From positions 186,001-250,000 of the forward strand of contig JAMLIC010000004.1 in NCBI GenBank assembly GCA_023954375.1: a stretch of DNA of 64,000 nucleotides, in the 5' to 3' direction. A program made the position numbers and the translations under genes. Under the pieces are notes generated by a model. That model saw nothing but the letters and a program-made list of their open reading frames with translations, ran no database searches and had not been told where the DNA came from. This DNA is from Planctomycetota bacterium. GTDB lineage: Bacteria; Planctomycetota; J058. This document shows positions 8,074 through 16,356 of the stretch, piece by piece (position 1 is the first letter of the stretch; every line of letters starts with the position of its first letter).

Positions 8074-8937
8074 ATGAGGACGAGGACCCGCGTCGGCCTG
8101 CTGGGCGGGCTGGCTGCGACGGGGCTCGCCGGGGCGGTCGGCCTGGCCGGCGCCGCGGACGAGCGGCCGACGATCAACTGGGCGACGAGCTGGGAGGCGG
8201 CGGTGGAGGAGGCGACGGCGCGCAACGTGCCGATCTTCGTCACCTTCCACAAGGACGGGTGACCGCCCTGCCAGGCGATGGAAGAGGGTCTCTTCCACAA
8301 CCCCGTGTTCGTGAATCACGTGAACGAGTTCGCCGTGGCGGCGGTCGGCCACATGGAGGGCCACGCCGAGCGTGAGCGCGTCAACCCGGCGACGGGCGCG
8401 CGCGAGCAGGTCTGCCCGACCTACGGCACGATCCCCTGCGCGGCCCACCAGGCCGTCTACCGCGGGGCGAGCGGCAGCTTCGAGTTCCGCGGCGTGCCGG
8501 CCAGCTTCATCACCGACCACACCGGCAAGCAGCTGTCCCAGATCAGCGGGCAGGCGCCGCAGCAGTTCATCGACAAGCTGAACGAGGCGCAGCGGCAGAT
8601 CGGGCAGCGCCCGATCACCGGGTCGCAGATCGCGCGCTGGCTGCGCGAGGTGCACCGCGGCGACGCGAAGCTCGCCGAGGGCAAGTTCAAGGACGCGCTC
8701 GGCGGCTACCGCAAGGTCGCCGACGACGCGTCGATCCCCGAGTTCGTCCGCGCGCGGGCGCGGGAGAAGGTCGAGGCGCTGCCGGGGCGGATCCTGCAGG
8801 CCGTCGAGGCGGCGCGGGCGCTCCCGCCCGTGCAGGCGAAGCGCGAGCTGAAGAAGCTCGTGCGCGACCTGAAGGACTTCGAGGAGGGCAAGGCCGCGGC
8901 CGAGGCGGCCCTGGCCGACCTCGAGGGCGGCGGCTAG
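8074..8937 (+). CDS. Thioredoxin-fold selenoprotein with UxxC active site (in-frame TGA)
   Basis: Read through TGA at 8260-8262, the gene encodes 287 residues. A signal peptide (LLGGLAATGLAGAVGLAGA) leads into a thioredoxin-like domain: VPIFVTFHKDG-U-PPCQAMEEGLF, where Sec63 takes the place of the first active-site Cys and Cys66 is the second. Further Cys at 114 and 122 (VCPTYGTIPC) may give a second redox pair; the C-terminal ~140 residues are helical and Lys/Glu-rich. The reading frame, ribosome site (GAGGAGG at 8062-8068) and protein-like composition are uninterrupted on both sides of the TGA, and a hairpin suited to be a bacterial SECIS starts 16 nt after it. Likely an exported thiol-disulfide oxidoreductase. 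A nonsense-mutated gene is the alternative, less likely because the TGA falls exactly on the catalytic residue. Confidence 0.85.
8279..8297 (+). promoter_or_regulatory. Candidate bacterial SECIS hairpin
   Basis: Eight perfect base pairs, TGGAAGAG (8279-8286) with CTCTTCCA (8290-8297), close a three-base GGT loop. The stem begins 16 nt after the TGA and the loop about 24 nt after it. Known bSECIS elements place a short apical loop with an early G at this distance to bind SelB. It lies inside the coding sequence, as bacterial elements do. Confidence 0.75.
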
Positions 8938-8944
8938 ACGTCGC

Positions 8945-8985
8945 TGAGCTCGAGAGAAATCGCTGCGCGATTTCTCTCGAGCTCA
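8945..8985. terminator. Perfect 19-bp hairpin after the selenoprotein gene
   Basis: Arms 8945-8963 and 8967-8985 are exact reverse complements with a three-base loop (tgc), starting 7 bp after the stop. It sits between two convergent genes and could stop transcription from both sides, although no T-tract follows. Confidence 0.65.
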
Positions 8986-8994
8986 GACCTGCGA

Positions 8995-9083
8995 TGAGTG
9001 ATGCGCTCGCGAGGGGGGCGCGATCGGAGCAAGTCCCGGCCTGGCACGATCTGGCCCGTTCCGCGCCTCCCCATCGCTCGCTC
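8995..9083 (+). repeat. 89-bp dispersed intergenic repeat, copy 1
   Basis: Begins tgagtgatgcgctcgcgagg and ends tccccatcgctcgctc. A second copy of the same length lies at 29961-30049 with about four fifths of bases identical by hand alignment and no gaps. The ends are the best conserved parts and are partly inverted relative to each other. Confidence 0.8.
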
Positions 9084-9119
9084 TGGCGGGTCGAGCACGA
9101 GCGGCGGAGAGAAGAGTTC

Positions 9120-10472
9120 TCAAGCTGTCCGCGCTTCCGGCGGGGGCTCGGGCGCGGCCGCGCGGGCCTCGCGCAGCCGGACGAGCGCCGCGACGACGCG
9201 CCGGCGCTCGTCCTCGACCGTGCGCCTGACCCCCGCGCGGCGGCGCCGGTCGGCGACGCGCAGGCCGCCGAAGGCGAGCGCCGCGACGAGCGCGTGCGAG
9301 GCTGCGACCGCCGGCCCGAGCAGGAGGAGGGCGCCGAAGCGCCCCGCGCCGAGCAGGAGGCTCATCGTCAGCGAGTCGACGACGAACACGGCCGTGGCGG
9401 CGAGGAACCAGGGCGTCCCGCCCAGCGTGCTCGAGATCCTGCGCGGCCAGGGGGCGCCGGCGAGGTCGGGGGTCGGCGGGCGGTCTGGCGTCGCGTCGGC
9501 GCGCGCGAGCCACGCCCACAGGGCGGCCGGGGCGGCGAACCCGGCGAAGAACGCGACCGCGGCCAGTCGCCCCTCCGGCCCCGCGAGCGCCGTCGACAGG
9601 CCTCTCGCCCCGAACGCGGCGCCCTCGCCCGGGTCGAAGCCCACGCCGAACCGGACCTGCGCCGCGATCCGGTAAACGAGCATGGCGACGACGGCGGCGG
9701 CGCCGGCGAGGCCGGCGAAAACCGCCGCGGCCTTGAGCGGCCCGTCGACGGCGCGCGCGAGGCGGTCGCCGCCGACCGCGGCCAGCCCCCAGACGAACAG
9801 CGCCAGCGCGACGAGGTGCGTGAGCACGAGGGCCTCGCGCGCGGGCAGGGCGAGGGCCAGCAGGAGCGCGGCGGGGGGGGCGACGAACAGGAGCGCCCCG
9901 GCGGCGTGGGCCAGGACCTCGCGCGCGGCAGCGGCGGGGCCGACCGCGGGCGCCGGCTCGAACGCGCCGGCGCGCCAGGCCATGAGGAAGTCGAGCCGCG
10001 CCTCGAGCGCCGCGGTGTCCGCCGGCAGCGGCGGCGCGGCCGACGAGGCGGGGGGGGCGTCGCCCTCCGCCCAGCCGAGGCGTCGCGCGCGGCGGCGCAG
10101 CCGGTGCGACTCGGTCGGGTCCGCCTCGTCGGCGGCGCGCGCGGCGAGGCCGACCGGGTCGAACCAGCCGGCGAGGAGGAGCGCGGCGCCGGCGTCCGCG
10201 AGCAGGCAGAGGACCAGCGGGGCGTCCCAGGGCCACTCGACGCGCGCGGCGACGAGGGCGAGGGCGAGCGTCGCGGTCGCGGCGAGGACCCAGCGGTCGA
10301 TCCAGCGCCCGTGGACCCGCACCACCCAGCGGCGGAGGGCGAGGAGGACCAGCGCCTGCGTTGCCGCGCCGAGCGTCAGCGCCGGCGCGCCGCCGAACAG
10401 CGCGGCCGCGACCGCGACGGCCAGGGCGGCGAGGAGCAGCGAGCGCGGGGAGGTCGAGGCCTGACGACGCAT
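9120..10472 (-). CDS. Polytopic membrane protein of unknown function
   Basis: About 450 residues with at least eight hydrophobic stretches (for example LLLAALAVAVAAALFGG, LLFVAPPAALLLALALP, FLAATAVFVVDSLTMSLLL), a charged cytoplasmic-looking loop near residues 125-170 (HRLRRRARRLGW) and a basic C-terminal tail (RVADRRRRAGVRR...). I recognise no family. The ATG at 10472 is chosen because hydrophobic sequence starts just after it and GAGGAT lies upstream; a longer start at 10598 would add a low-complexity tail overlapping the IS end. It converges on the selenoprotein gene. Confidence 0.6.
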   Translation of the reverse strand: MRRQASTSPRSLLLAALAVAVAAALFGGAPALTLGAATQALVLLALRRWVVRVHGRWIDRWVLAATATLALALVAARVEWPWDAPLVLCLLADAGAALLLAGWFDPVGLAARAADEADPTESHRLRRRARRLGWAEGDAPPASSAAPPLPADTAALEARLDFLMAWRAGAFEPAPAVGPAAAAREVLAHAAGALLFVAPPAALLLALALPAREALVLTHLVALALFVWGLAAVGGDRLARAVDGPLKAAAVFAGLAGAAAVVAMLVYRIAAQVRFGVGFDPGEGAAFGARGLSTALAGPEGRLAAVAFFAGFAAPAALWAWLARADATPDRPPTPDLAGAPWPRRISSTLGGTPWFLAATAVFVVDSLTMSLLLGAGRFGALLLLGPAVAASHALVAALAFGGLRVADRRRRAGVRRTVEDERRRVVAALVRLREARAAAPEPPPEARTA

Positions 10473-10618
10473 CTCGCACGATCCTCGGCGCGCAGGGCGG
10501 CGGTCGCCAGCGGGTGGCGGGAGCGGGAGCGGGGTGTCCCTCCGGCAAGCGCGCATGAATCCCGGCGCCGCGGTCTCTACGCTGCTTGGCTCGCGCACGG
10601 ACGCGAGGGAGGCAAGCG

Positions 10619-11017
10619 GTGGGTCAGGTCAAGCTGAACGAGGTGGCGCAGGCGTTCGGGCGGTGGCGGGCGGAGAAGGTGGGCAACGAGCCGCTGCCGG
10701 AGTCGCTATGGGCGCAGGCGGTCGAAGCGGCGAGGGAGCACGGGACGACGAAGACTGCGCGGCTGCTGAGGCTTAACCATTCGGCCCTGAAGCGGCGCGT
10801 GACCGCGGGGCGGGGGCGCGAAGGGGCCGCCAGCGCGCTGGTGCCGTCGCAGACGTTTGTGGAGCTGCCGCTGGCCGCAGGCTGGCCCTGCCCTCCGCGA
10901 GAGGCGACGCTCGAGGTAGAGGACGCCGCAGGCTTCCGTCTGCGGCTGGTCTTGCGGGGCGTCGAGCCGCGCGAGGTCACGGCCGCGGCGCGCGAGCTCT
11001 GGAGCGGCCGCGCGTGA
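10619..11017 (+). CDS. tnpA: IS66 accessory protein TnpA-like
   Basis: 132 residues. The N-terminal part (FGRWRAEKVGNEPLPESLWAQAVEAA) and the following helix-turn-helix-like TTKTARLLRLNHSALKRRV match the small IS66 TnpA protein; the C-terminal half (TFVELPLA...LEVEDAAGFRLRLVL) is the usual beta-rich tail. GTG at 10619 follows GGGAGG. It overlaps tnpB by four bases (GTGA), indicating coupled translation. Its exact part in transposition is not settled in the family. Confidence 0.75.
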   Translation: MGQVKLNEVAQAFGRWRAEKVGNEPLPESLWAQAVEAAREHGTTKTARLLRLNHSALKRRVTAGRGREGAASALVPSQTFVELPLAAGWPCPPREATLEVEDAAGFRLRLVLRGVEPREVTAAARELWSGRA

Positions 11018-11430
11018 TCCAGCTGACGCCGCAGATGCGCGTCCTGGTGGCGATCGAGGCGGTCGACTTCCGCAAGGGAATCGACGGCCTGGCCAGCGTG
11101 GTCCGGGTCGCCCTCCAGGACGACCCGTTCTCAGGCGCGGTGTTCGTGTTCCGGAACCGGCGAGCGACGGCGCTCAAGGTGCTCGTCTACGACGGCCAGG
11201 GCTACTGGCTGTGCCAGAAGCGCCTCTCGAGGGGCCGGTTCCGTCACTGGCCACGGGCGGGCCAGCCGGCGCGCCCGGTCCTGGCTCACGAGCTGGCCGT
11301 GCTGCTCGCCGGCGGCGACCTCGAGGCGGCGCCGGGTCAGCCCCTGTGGCGTCCGGTTGCCCCGGCGACGCGCCGCCCGGATCAGCTCGCGGTCGCCTCG
11401 TCCGCGGGCGCCGCGAGCGTCGCGCGGTAG
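11014..11430 (+). CDS. tnpB: IS66 accessory protein TnpB-like (Orf2)
   Basis: 138 residues starting GTG at 11014 inside the tnpA stop. Family hallmarks are VDFRKGIDGLASVV, FVFRNRRATALKVLVYDGQGYWLCQKRL and the C-terminal LAVLLAGGD...WRPV. The canonical protein ends near WRPV at about residue 115, so the last 20 or so residues, which run into the antisense transposase gene, look like an extension. TnpB is required with TnpA for IS66 movement. Confidence 0.85.
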   Translation: MIQLTPQMRVLVAIEAVDFRKGIDGLASVVRVALQDDPFSGAVFVFRNRRATALKVLVYDGQGYWLCQKRLSRGRFRHWPRAGQPARPVLAHELAVLLAGGDLEAAPGQPLWRPVAPATRRPDQLAVASSAGAASVAR

Positions 11431-13118
11431 GTCCACGGCAGCCACGCGCCCGGGGCGCGAGCGACGTCGTCGACGTGCCGGAGGAGCGCGGTCAGGTAGT
11501 CGAACGGGTTCCCGCCGTCGAGCTCGGTCGTGTAGATCAAGCTCATGAACACGTCGCCCACGCGGGCGCCGCTGAGCGTCTTGTAGAAGAGCGAGTTCCT
11601 GCGGTGCAGGATCGCCTTCTTCAGGGCGCGCTCGCACTCGTTGTTGTCGAGGGGCGCGCCCGGCTCGCGCAGGAAGAGCGTCAGCTCCTCCCAGTGGTTC
11701 AGCATGTAGTTGATGGCCCCGCCGAGCGAGGAGTTCGGCTCCACGAGGCGGTCCGCAAACTGGCGCTCGAACCACCTCTCCAGCTCGTCGAGGAGCGGCT
11801 TGCTGCGCTCGACGTGATAGGCCAGCCGCTCCTCGTGCTCGAGGGCCAGCTCGCGACACTCGTCGTCGTGCTTGTAGACCTGCGCGATCGTCTCCAGGAC
11901 GTGCTTGCACTCCGCGGGGAAGCTCTCCGCGATCTCGACGAAGGTCCGCCTGCCGTGTGCGAGGCAACACCCCCGCACGATCTCCGCGGCGGCCGGCGCG
12001 TTGTGGCCCAGGCCGTCGCTCATGTGCAGTGGCGGGCCCAGCTCAGCAGCCCGTTCGGCGAGCACGACCTCCAGGTTTTCGCCCGCGTGCTTGCGCCCGG
12101 TGAAGTACAGCGCGACCCGGCGCCCGCCGACGACGGACACGACGCCGCTGACGAAGATCCCCGTTCGCGCCGGGGCCTGTCCCGACGCGCGGATGGCGTC
12201 GTTCTCCTTCATGAGCGAGAGGACGCGCATGGACGAGTCGTCGTTGTGCAGCACCTCCCCCTGGGCAGCGACCCGGATCAGCTCCTCGTAGACGGGCGCC
12301 AGGTCCTCCGCGGCGTCCTTCACCACGTCCCACTGCGTCGAGGCCGGGAGCGGTATGCCCAGGTGCTCCTCGAGCCGCTGGAGGCGGTGGAACGGGAGCC
12401 CGGTGCCATACCTCAGCAGGCCGATCATGGCCCCGGCGCTCGCGTCGTACTTCTCCTCGCCGATCCCCTCGGGTGGCTTGGCGGCGAAGATCTCGCCGCA
12501 CAGATTGCAGCGGAAGGCCTGTAGCTCGTAGACGGTCGCCTTGAGCGGCGCCTGTCCCTCGACGCGCACCAGGAGCTGCGGACGGTGGCGCTGCTCGTAG
12601 ACCTTGCCGAGCTTGCAGCTCGGGCAGTCGTCCCCGGCGTGGAGGCACTCGTGGTGCACGTTGACGCGCGCGGCCCCGGCATAGGCGTCCGCGCCGTTGC
12701 GTCCATGCCCCTCCGGAGGCTTGTCGTCGCCGGCGGCCTCGTCGTCGCCCGCGCCGCAGGGCCCGTCACGGGCCTCCTCTGCTCCTGACCCACCCGCCTC
12801 CTGCGGCGGGCCGTCGTCGCCAGCCGGCGGCAGGATCTTGCTCAGCTTCTCGCTCGACGACAGCCCGAACAGGGCGCGCAGCCGACGCAGCGTGAGGTTC
12901 TTGTCGTCCAGCTCTCGCACGACGAACTCGAGCGTCTCCACGACCGCGCGCAGCTCGGCGCACTCCTCCTCGGACAGCGCACCCGAGCTCGCGCGCTCGA
13001 TCAACGCCTTCAGCTTCTCCGCGTCGGCACGCTTGACCGGCATCGTGGGCTTGGGCCCGAACGTGCGCCGCGGCCGCCGTCGCTTCTTTCCCTTGCTCAC
13101 TCCGCCCCACGCACACAT
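11382..13118 (-). CDS. tnpC: IS66 family transposase TnpC
   Basis: 578 residues on the strand opposite to tnpA/tnpB. A leucine-zipper-like N-terminus (LKALIERASSG..., LRRLRALFGLSSSEKLSK) precedes an acidic linker, a zinc-binding CPSC...CNLC module, and the DDE core: HNDDSSMRVL, MSDGLGHN and NNECERALKKAILHRRNSLF. All catalytic acidic residues appear present, so the enzyme may be active. The start is uncertain (ATG 13118, GTG 13100 or ATG 13043). Its 3' end overlaps the 3' end of tnpB by 49 bp in convergent orientation, which is atypical for the family. Confidence 0.88.
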   Translation of the reverse strand: MCAWGGVSKGKKRRRPRRTFGPKPTMPVKRADAEKLKALIERASSGALSEEECAELRAVVETLEFVVRELDDKNLTLRRLRALFGLSSSEKLSKILPPAGDDGPPQEAGGSGAEEARDGPCGAGDDEAAGDDKPPEGHGRNGADAYAGAARVNVHHECLHAGDDCPSCKLGKVYEQRHRPQLLVRVEGQAPLKATVYELQAFRCNLCGEIFAAKPPEGIGEEKYDASAGAMIGLLRYGTGLPFHRLQRLEEHLGIPLPASTQWDVVKDAAEDLAPVYEELIRVAAQGEVLHNDDSSMRVLSLMKENDAIRASGQAPARTGIFVSGVVSVVGGRRVALYFTGRKHAGENLEVVLAERAAELGPPLHMSDGLGHNAPAAAEIVRGCCLAHGRRTFVEIAESFPAECKHVLETIAQVYKHDDECRELALEHEERLAYHVERSKPLLDELERWFERQFADRLVEPNSSLGGAINYMLNHWEELTLFLREPGAPLDNNECERALKKAILHRRNSLFYKTLSGARVGDVFMSLIYTTELDGGNPFDYLTALLRHVDDVARAPGAWLPWTYRATLAAPADEATAS

Positions 13119-13362
13119 CCAGCGTGCCAGCGACGAAGCGGCTCACAAGCCTCACCCGTCTGATGCTTCAGGCTCGGCGTCTCTCCGCAGCCTGTGACGG
13201 GATTCGGGAAGTCGATGATGCGCACGCGGCACGCAAGGCGGAGACGGGGCCACCCTCGCCCAGGATCGCCTCCCTTGCCTGCGCGTCTCAAGCGCGCTTA
13301 CCGAAGGGACACGCCTCACCTCGCGACCCGCCGCCTGGCCGCTCCCCCTATCATGGGCGCCC

Positions 13363-14814
13363 ATGCCCGCCGCCCCCGCGCCCGCGCCGCCCTCCCTCGT
13401 GCGCGCCGCCGTCGGGTTGTGGATGCTGAGCCTCCTGCTGCGCCTGGGCGCGATCGGCCACGGCACGGTGATCAGCCGCGACGGGATCGCCTACCTGGAG
13501 ATGGCCCGGTGGGCGCTCGTGGGCGACGTCGACGCCCTCCTCCGCGCGCACTACCCGCCCGGGTTCCCCGCGGCGCTGGCGCTGCTCGCGGGGCCGTTCG
13601 GGCTGGGCGAGACGTCCGGGTCGGTCGCGGCCGCGCTCCTGAGCTCCCTCTTGGTGCCGGCGGTGGTCCTCCTCGTCGCCCGCGCCGACGGCCCGCGCGC
13701 CGGCCTGTGCGCCGGCCTCCTCGCGGCCGCGCTGCCCGGCTTCGTGACGATCGGCGCGGAGGTCCTCTCGGATGGTCCCTACCTGGCGGCGCTCGCCTGG
13801 ACGCTGGTCCTCGTGCAGCGCCTGCACGAGCGCGGCGGACCGGCCGCGGGCCTCGGCGCGGCGGCGCTCGGCGGGCTGGCCTACCTGACCCGGCCCGAGG
13901 CGCTCGTCGTCCTCGGCGCGACCGCCCTGGGGCTCCTCGTCCTGCCACGCCCCGGCGAGCGGGGGGGCGCGCGCGCGCGGCTGGCCGACCTGGGCTGGCT
14001 CCTCCTCCCGGGGCTCCTCGTCGTCGTCCCCTACCTGCTCGCGATCCGCGCGCACGCCGTCCTCGGCGGCGTCGAGGGGGCAGGGCGCTTCAAGCTGACG
14101 CTCAAACAGGATCTGCCGCAGCTGCTCGCGGCGGCGCACCCGGCCCTCGTCGCGAGCAACGCCGCGCGCCTGCTCGGGCGCGCCGCCCTCGTCCTCGCGC
14201 CGGCGCTCCCGCTCGCGCTCGCGGGCTGGGCCGCGCGGCCCTGGACGAGCGTGGCGGGGGCGAGCGCGCCGGGGCGGCGGCTCGGGCTCCTCCTCGCGCT
14301 CGTCGGGCTGCCGCTGCTCCTCGCGTTCGCCGTGGTCCGGCCCGACCCGCGCTTCGCGCTCCAGGTCGCCCTGCTCGCCGTGCCCGCCGCCGGCGCGGGG
14401 CTGGCGCGGGCCCTGCGCGCCTGGCCGCGCGGCGGGCGCGTCGCGCTCGTCGTCGTCGTGGCGGTGTGCGTGGCCGTCGCCCTGCGCGACCGCCACGAGC
14501 GAAAGGCGACCTACCGCGACGTCGGCGCGCTCCTCGAGGCCGGCGGCGCCCGGCGGGTCCTGGCCGAGGACACCCGCGCGGCCTTCTACGCCGGGGCCGA
14601 GGCGACGCCGCGGCTCGACCCGGCGGAGGAGGTCGACCCGGCGGCGATCGTCCGCCGCGCGACGACCGAGGGCTTCGACGCGGTGGTGCTCGTCGCGCGC
14701 ACGCCCGAGCAGCAGGCGACCTCGCGAGCGGTGGCCGAGGCGCTCGGCGTCGAGCCGGAGGTCGTCGAGCGCGCGGGCGCCGAGCCGCTCCACGTGTTCT
14801 GGATCGCCCGGTGA
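13363..14814 (+). CDS. GT-C glycosyltransferase (GT39/ArnT-like membrane protein)
   Basis: 483 residues with about ten hydrophobic segments. The first loop holds ISRDGIAYLEMARW, the acidic motif used by GT-C enzymes to bind a polyprenyl-phosphate sugar donor, followed by HYPPGFPAALALLAG as in GT39 (dolichyl-phosphate-mannose-like) proteins; a soluble C-terminal domain begins near residue 390. It probably transfers a sugar from a lipid carrier on the outer face of the membrane. There is no ribosome site, but TATCAT lies eight bases before the ATG, so the mRNA may be leaderless. It overlaps the next GT2 gene by GTGA. Confidence 0.75.
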   Translation: MPAAPAPAPPSLVRAAVGLWMLSLLLRLGAIGHGTVISRDGIAYLEMARWALVGDVDALLRAHYPPGFPAALALLAGPFGLGETSGSVAAALLSSLLVPAVVLLVARADGPRAGLCAGLLAAALPGFVTIGAEVLSDGPYLAALAWTLVLVQRLHERGGPAAGLGAAALGGLAYLTRPEALVVLGATALGLLVLPRPGERGGARARLADLGWLLLPGLLVVVPYLLAIRAHAVLGGVEGAGRFKLTLKQDLPQLLAAAHPALVASNAARLLGRAALVLAPALPLALAGWAARPWTSVAGASAPGRRLGLLLALVGLPLLLAFAVVRPDPRFALQVALLAVPAAGAGLARALRAWPRGGRVALVVVVAVCVAVALRDRHERKATYRDVGALLEAGGARRVLAEDTRAAFYAGAEATPRLDPAEEVDPAAIVRRATTEGFDAVVLVARTPEQQATSRAVAEALGVEPEVVERAGAEPLHVFWIAR

Positions 14815-15737
14815 CGACCGTCAGCGCTTGCGTGGTCACCTGGAACGGCGGCGAGCGCCTCCTGCGCCTGCTCGCGTCGCTCGACGGCTGCCACGAGGTG
14901 ATCCTCGTCGACAACGCGTCGAGCGACGGCACGCCCGACCGCGTCGCGGCCGCGCACCCGGAGGTCCGGCTCGTCCGCAACGCGACGAACGCGGGCTACG
15001 CCCGGGGCATGAACCAGGCGGTCGGGCAGGCCACCGGCGACCTCGCGCTCCTCCTCAACGACGACGTCGTCGTCCCGCGGGGCGCCCTGCCGGCGCTCGT
15101 CGGGGCGGTCGAGGCCGTCCCCGGCGCCGTCGCCGCCGGGCCGCGCCTCGTGGGCGAGGACGGCCGCGAGCAGACGAGCGCGAGCGGCCTGCCCACGCTC
15201 CGCGGCCTCCTGCACCGGGTCTCGCTCCTGCGCTGGACCGGCGCCTTCCGCGCCGCCCACCACGCCTGGCGGCGCCCGCCGGTAGACGCGGGGCCCGTGC
15301 CCGCGCTCTGCGGCGCCGCGCTCCTCGTCCGGCGCGAGGCGCTCCTGCGCCGCCCCTTCGACGAGGGCTACCCGTTCGGCCTCGAGGACGCCGACCTGTG
15401 CGCGCGCCTGGCGGCCGACGGCCCGCTCGTCTTCGCGCCCGACGCCGCGCTCGTCCACACGGGCGGCGTGGCGACGGCCGCGAACCTGGCCTTCGCCTAC
15501 CGCGGCTTCGAGGTGGGCTACGCGAGGTTCCTGCGCCTGCACGCCGGCCGCGGCCCGGCGGCGCTCTACAAGCTCCTCGTCACGCTCGACCAGCCCGCGC
15601 GCGCCCTGGGCGCCGCGCTCGAGGGGGCCGGACGCCTGCTCGCGGGTCGCACGGGCCGCGCCCGGGAGAGCGCGCGGCGGCTCGGCGCGATCCTTCGGTT
15701 CATGGCGACCGGGATGACCGCCCTGTGGTGGGCGTGA
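14811..15737 (+). CDS. GT2 family glycosyltransferase (rhamnosyltransferase-like)
   Basis: 308 residues in a GT-A fold: TTVSACVVTWNGGERLLRLL at the nucleotide-sugar start, VDNASSDGTPD, NAGYARGMNQA, the metal-binding LLNDDVVV and a C-terminal PFGLEDADLCARL with HTGG. Such enzymes add a sugar or similar group in cell-envelope polysaccharide synthesis. GTG at 14811 overlaps the stop of the GT-C gene, so the two are translationally coupled. Confidence 0.85.
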   Translation: MTTVSACVVTWNGGERLLRLLASLDGCHEVILVDNASSDGTPDRVAAAHPEVRLVRNATNAGYARGMNQAVGQATGDLALLLNDDVVVPRGALPALVGAVEAVPGAVAAGPRLVGEDGREQTSASGLPTLRGLLHRVSLLRWTGAFRAAHHAWRRPPVDAGPVPALCGAALLVRREALLRRPFDEGYPFGLEDADLCARLAADGPLVFAPDAALVHTGGVATAANLAFAYRGFEVGYARFLRLHAGRGPAALYKLLVTLDQPARALGAALEGAGRLLAGRTGRARESARRLGAILRFMATGMTALWWA

Positions 15738-15740
15738 GCG

Positions 15741-16178
15741 TCAGGGCGGGAAGGCCGCCACGATCCGATCGAGCGCGCGCACGAGCCCGGGCAGGTAGGT
15801 CTGGTCGAAGGTGAGCCTGAAGCGCAGCACGTTGCCGTCGCCCGGATGATCCCAAACCTCGCAGCGCGCCTCGAAGTGGCCCCGGCCGTCGCCCGAGACG
15901 TCGATCTTCAGCGCGCCATCCAGGGTGTCGAACGTCGCGCCCTGGTCGAGGTGGTCGGAGAGCCGGCGGAGGCTGTTGCGGAAGCGGACGAAATCGTCCG
16001 CCTGCAGGTCGGCCTCGACGAGGCCGGAGAACGCGCCCGCCTGGACGTCGATCACCGCCTTCACCCACGCGCGGTCCCACGGGTCGCTGGCGCCGGGGTG
16101 GCTCCGCCCGAGCGGGCGGACGATCAGGCGCTCGCGTTCGGTCGCGCCGAGATGCAGGGCGAGGTCGTCGTCGTCCAC
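15741..16178 (-). CDS. WapI-like orphan immunity protein
   Basis: 145 residues, soluble. The pattern RLIVRPLGRSH...AWVKAVIDVQAGAFSGLVEADLQADDFVRFRNSLRRL and the ending QTYLPGLVRALDRIVAAFP resemble the WapI immunity family, whose members neutralise contact-dependent toxins; the match is from memory. The GTG at 16178 is preceded by GGAG at five bases. No toxin gene is adjacent. It converges on the GT2 gene with a 3-bp gap, and a 20-bp perfect palindrome lies in its upstream region. Confidence 0.5.
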   Translation of the reverse strand: MDDDDLALHLGATERERLIVRPLGRSHPGASDPWDRAWVKAVIDVQAGAFSGLVEADLQADDFVRFRNSLRRLSDHLDQGATFDTLDGALKIDVSGDGRGHFEARCEVWDHPGDGNVLRFRLTFDQTYLPGLVRALDRIVAAFPP

Positions 16179-16210
16179 TGGGCTCCAAGTGCCGGGGAGA
16201 CAAGGCACCG

Positions 16211-16356
16211 GAGTCTTCCGCGGAAGACTCTGGCCCATGGCAGCCTACCTCGTGCGCGCGCCGCCCGTTCATGCCGGCCTGCGCGTTGCAACCCGATCGC
16301 GCTCCGCGCGCCAAGTCGCTGTGGCTCAGGGCTCCGGAGTCTTCCGCGGAAGACTC
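16211..16356. repeat. Pair of identical 20-bp palindromes
   Basis: gagtcttccgcggaagactc occurs at 16211-16230 and 16337-16356, each perfectly self-complementary, 126 bp apart. The spacer contains a stretch (about 16255-16320) that in reverse complement resembles parts of the 89-bp repeat. The second palindrome encodes the last residues of the minus-strand membrane protein (SLPRKTP). Confidence 0.85.

Larger units (their letters stand above)
10534..13312 (+). mobile_element. IS66-like insertion element with reversed transposase gene
   Basis: About 2.78 kb. The left end gtgtccctccggcaagcgcg (from 10534) and right end (13292-13312, gcgcgcttaccgaagggac plus ac) are inverted copies with two mismatches in 21 positions. 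Inside are tnpA- and tnpB-like genes on the plus strand and the DDE transposase on the minus strand, converging with a 49-bp overlap. IS66 elements normally carry all three genes in one direction. I see no 8-bp target duplication: the flanks are ggagcggg and gcctcacc. An old or rearranged element is likely. Confidence 0.85.

Noticed and set aside
8260..8262. TGA as a nonsense mutation making two ORFs (8023-8262 and 8278-8937)
   Set aside because: It lies on the catalytic position, is followed by a SECIS-like hairpin, and the flanking frames are intact; selenocysteine explains it better.
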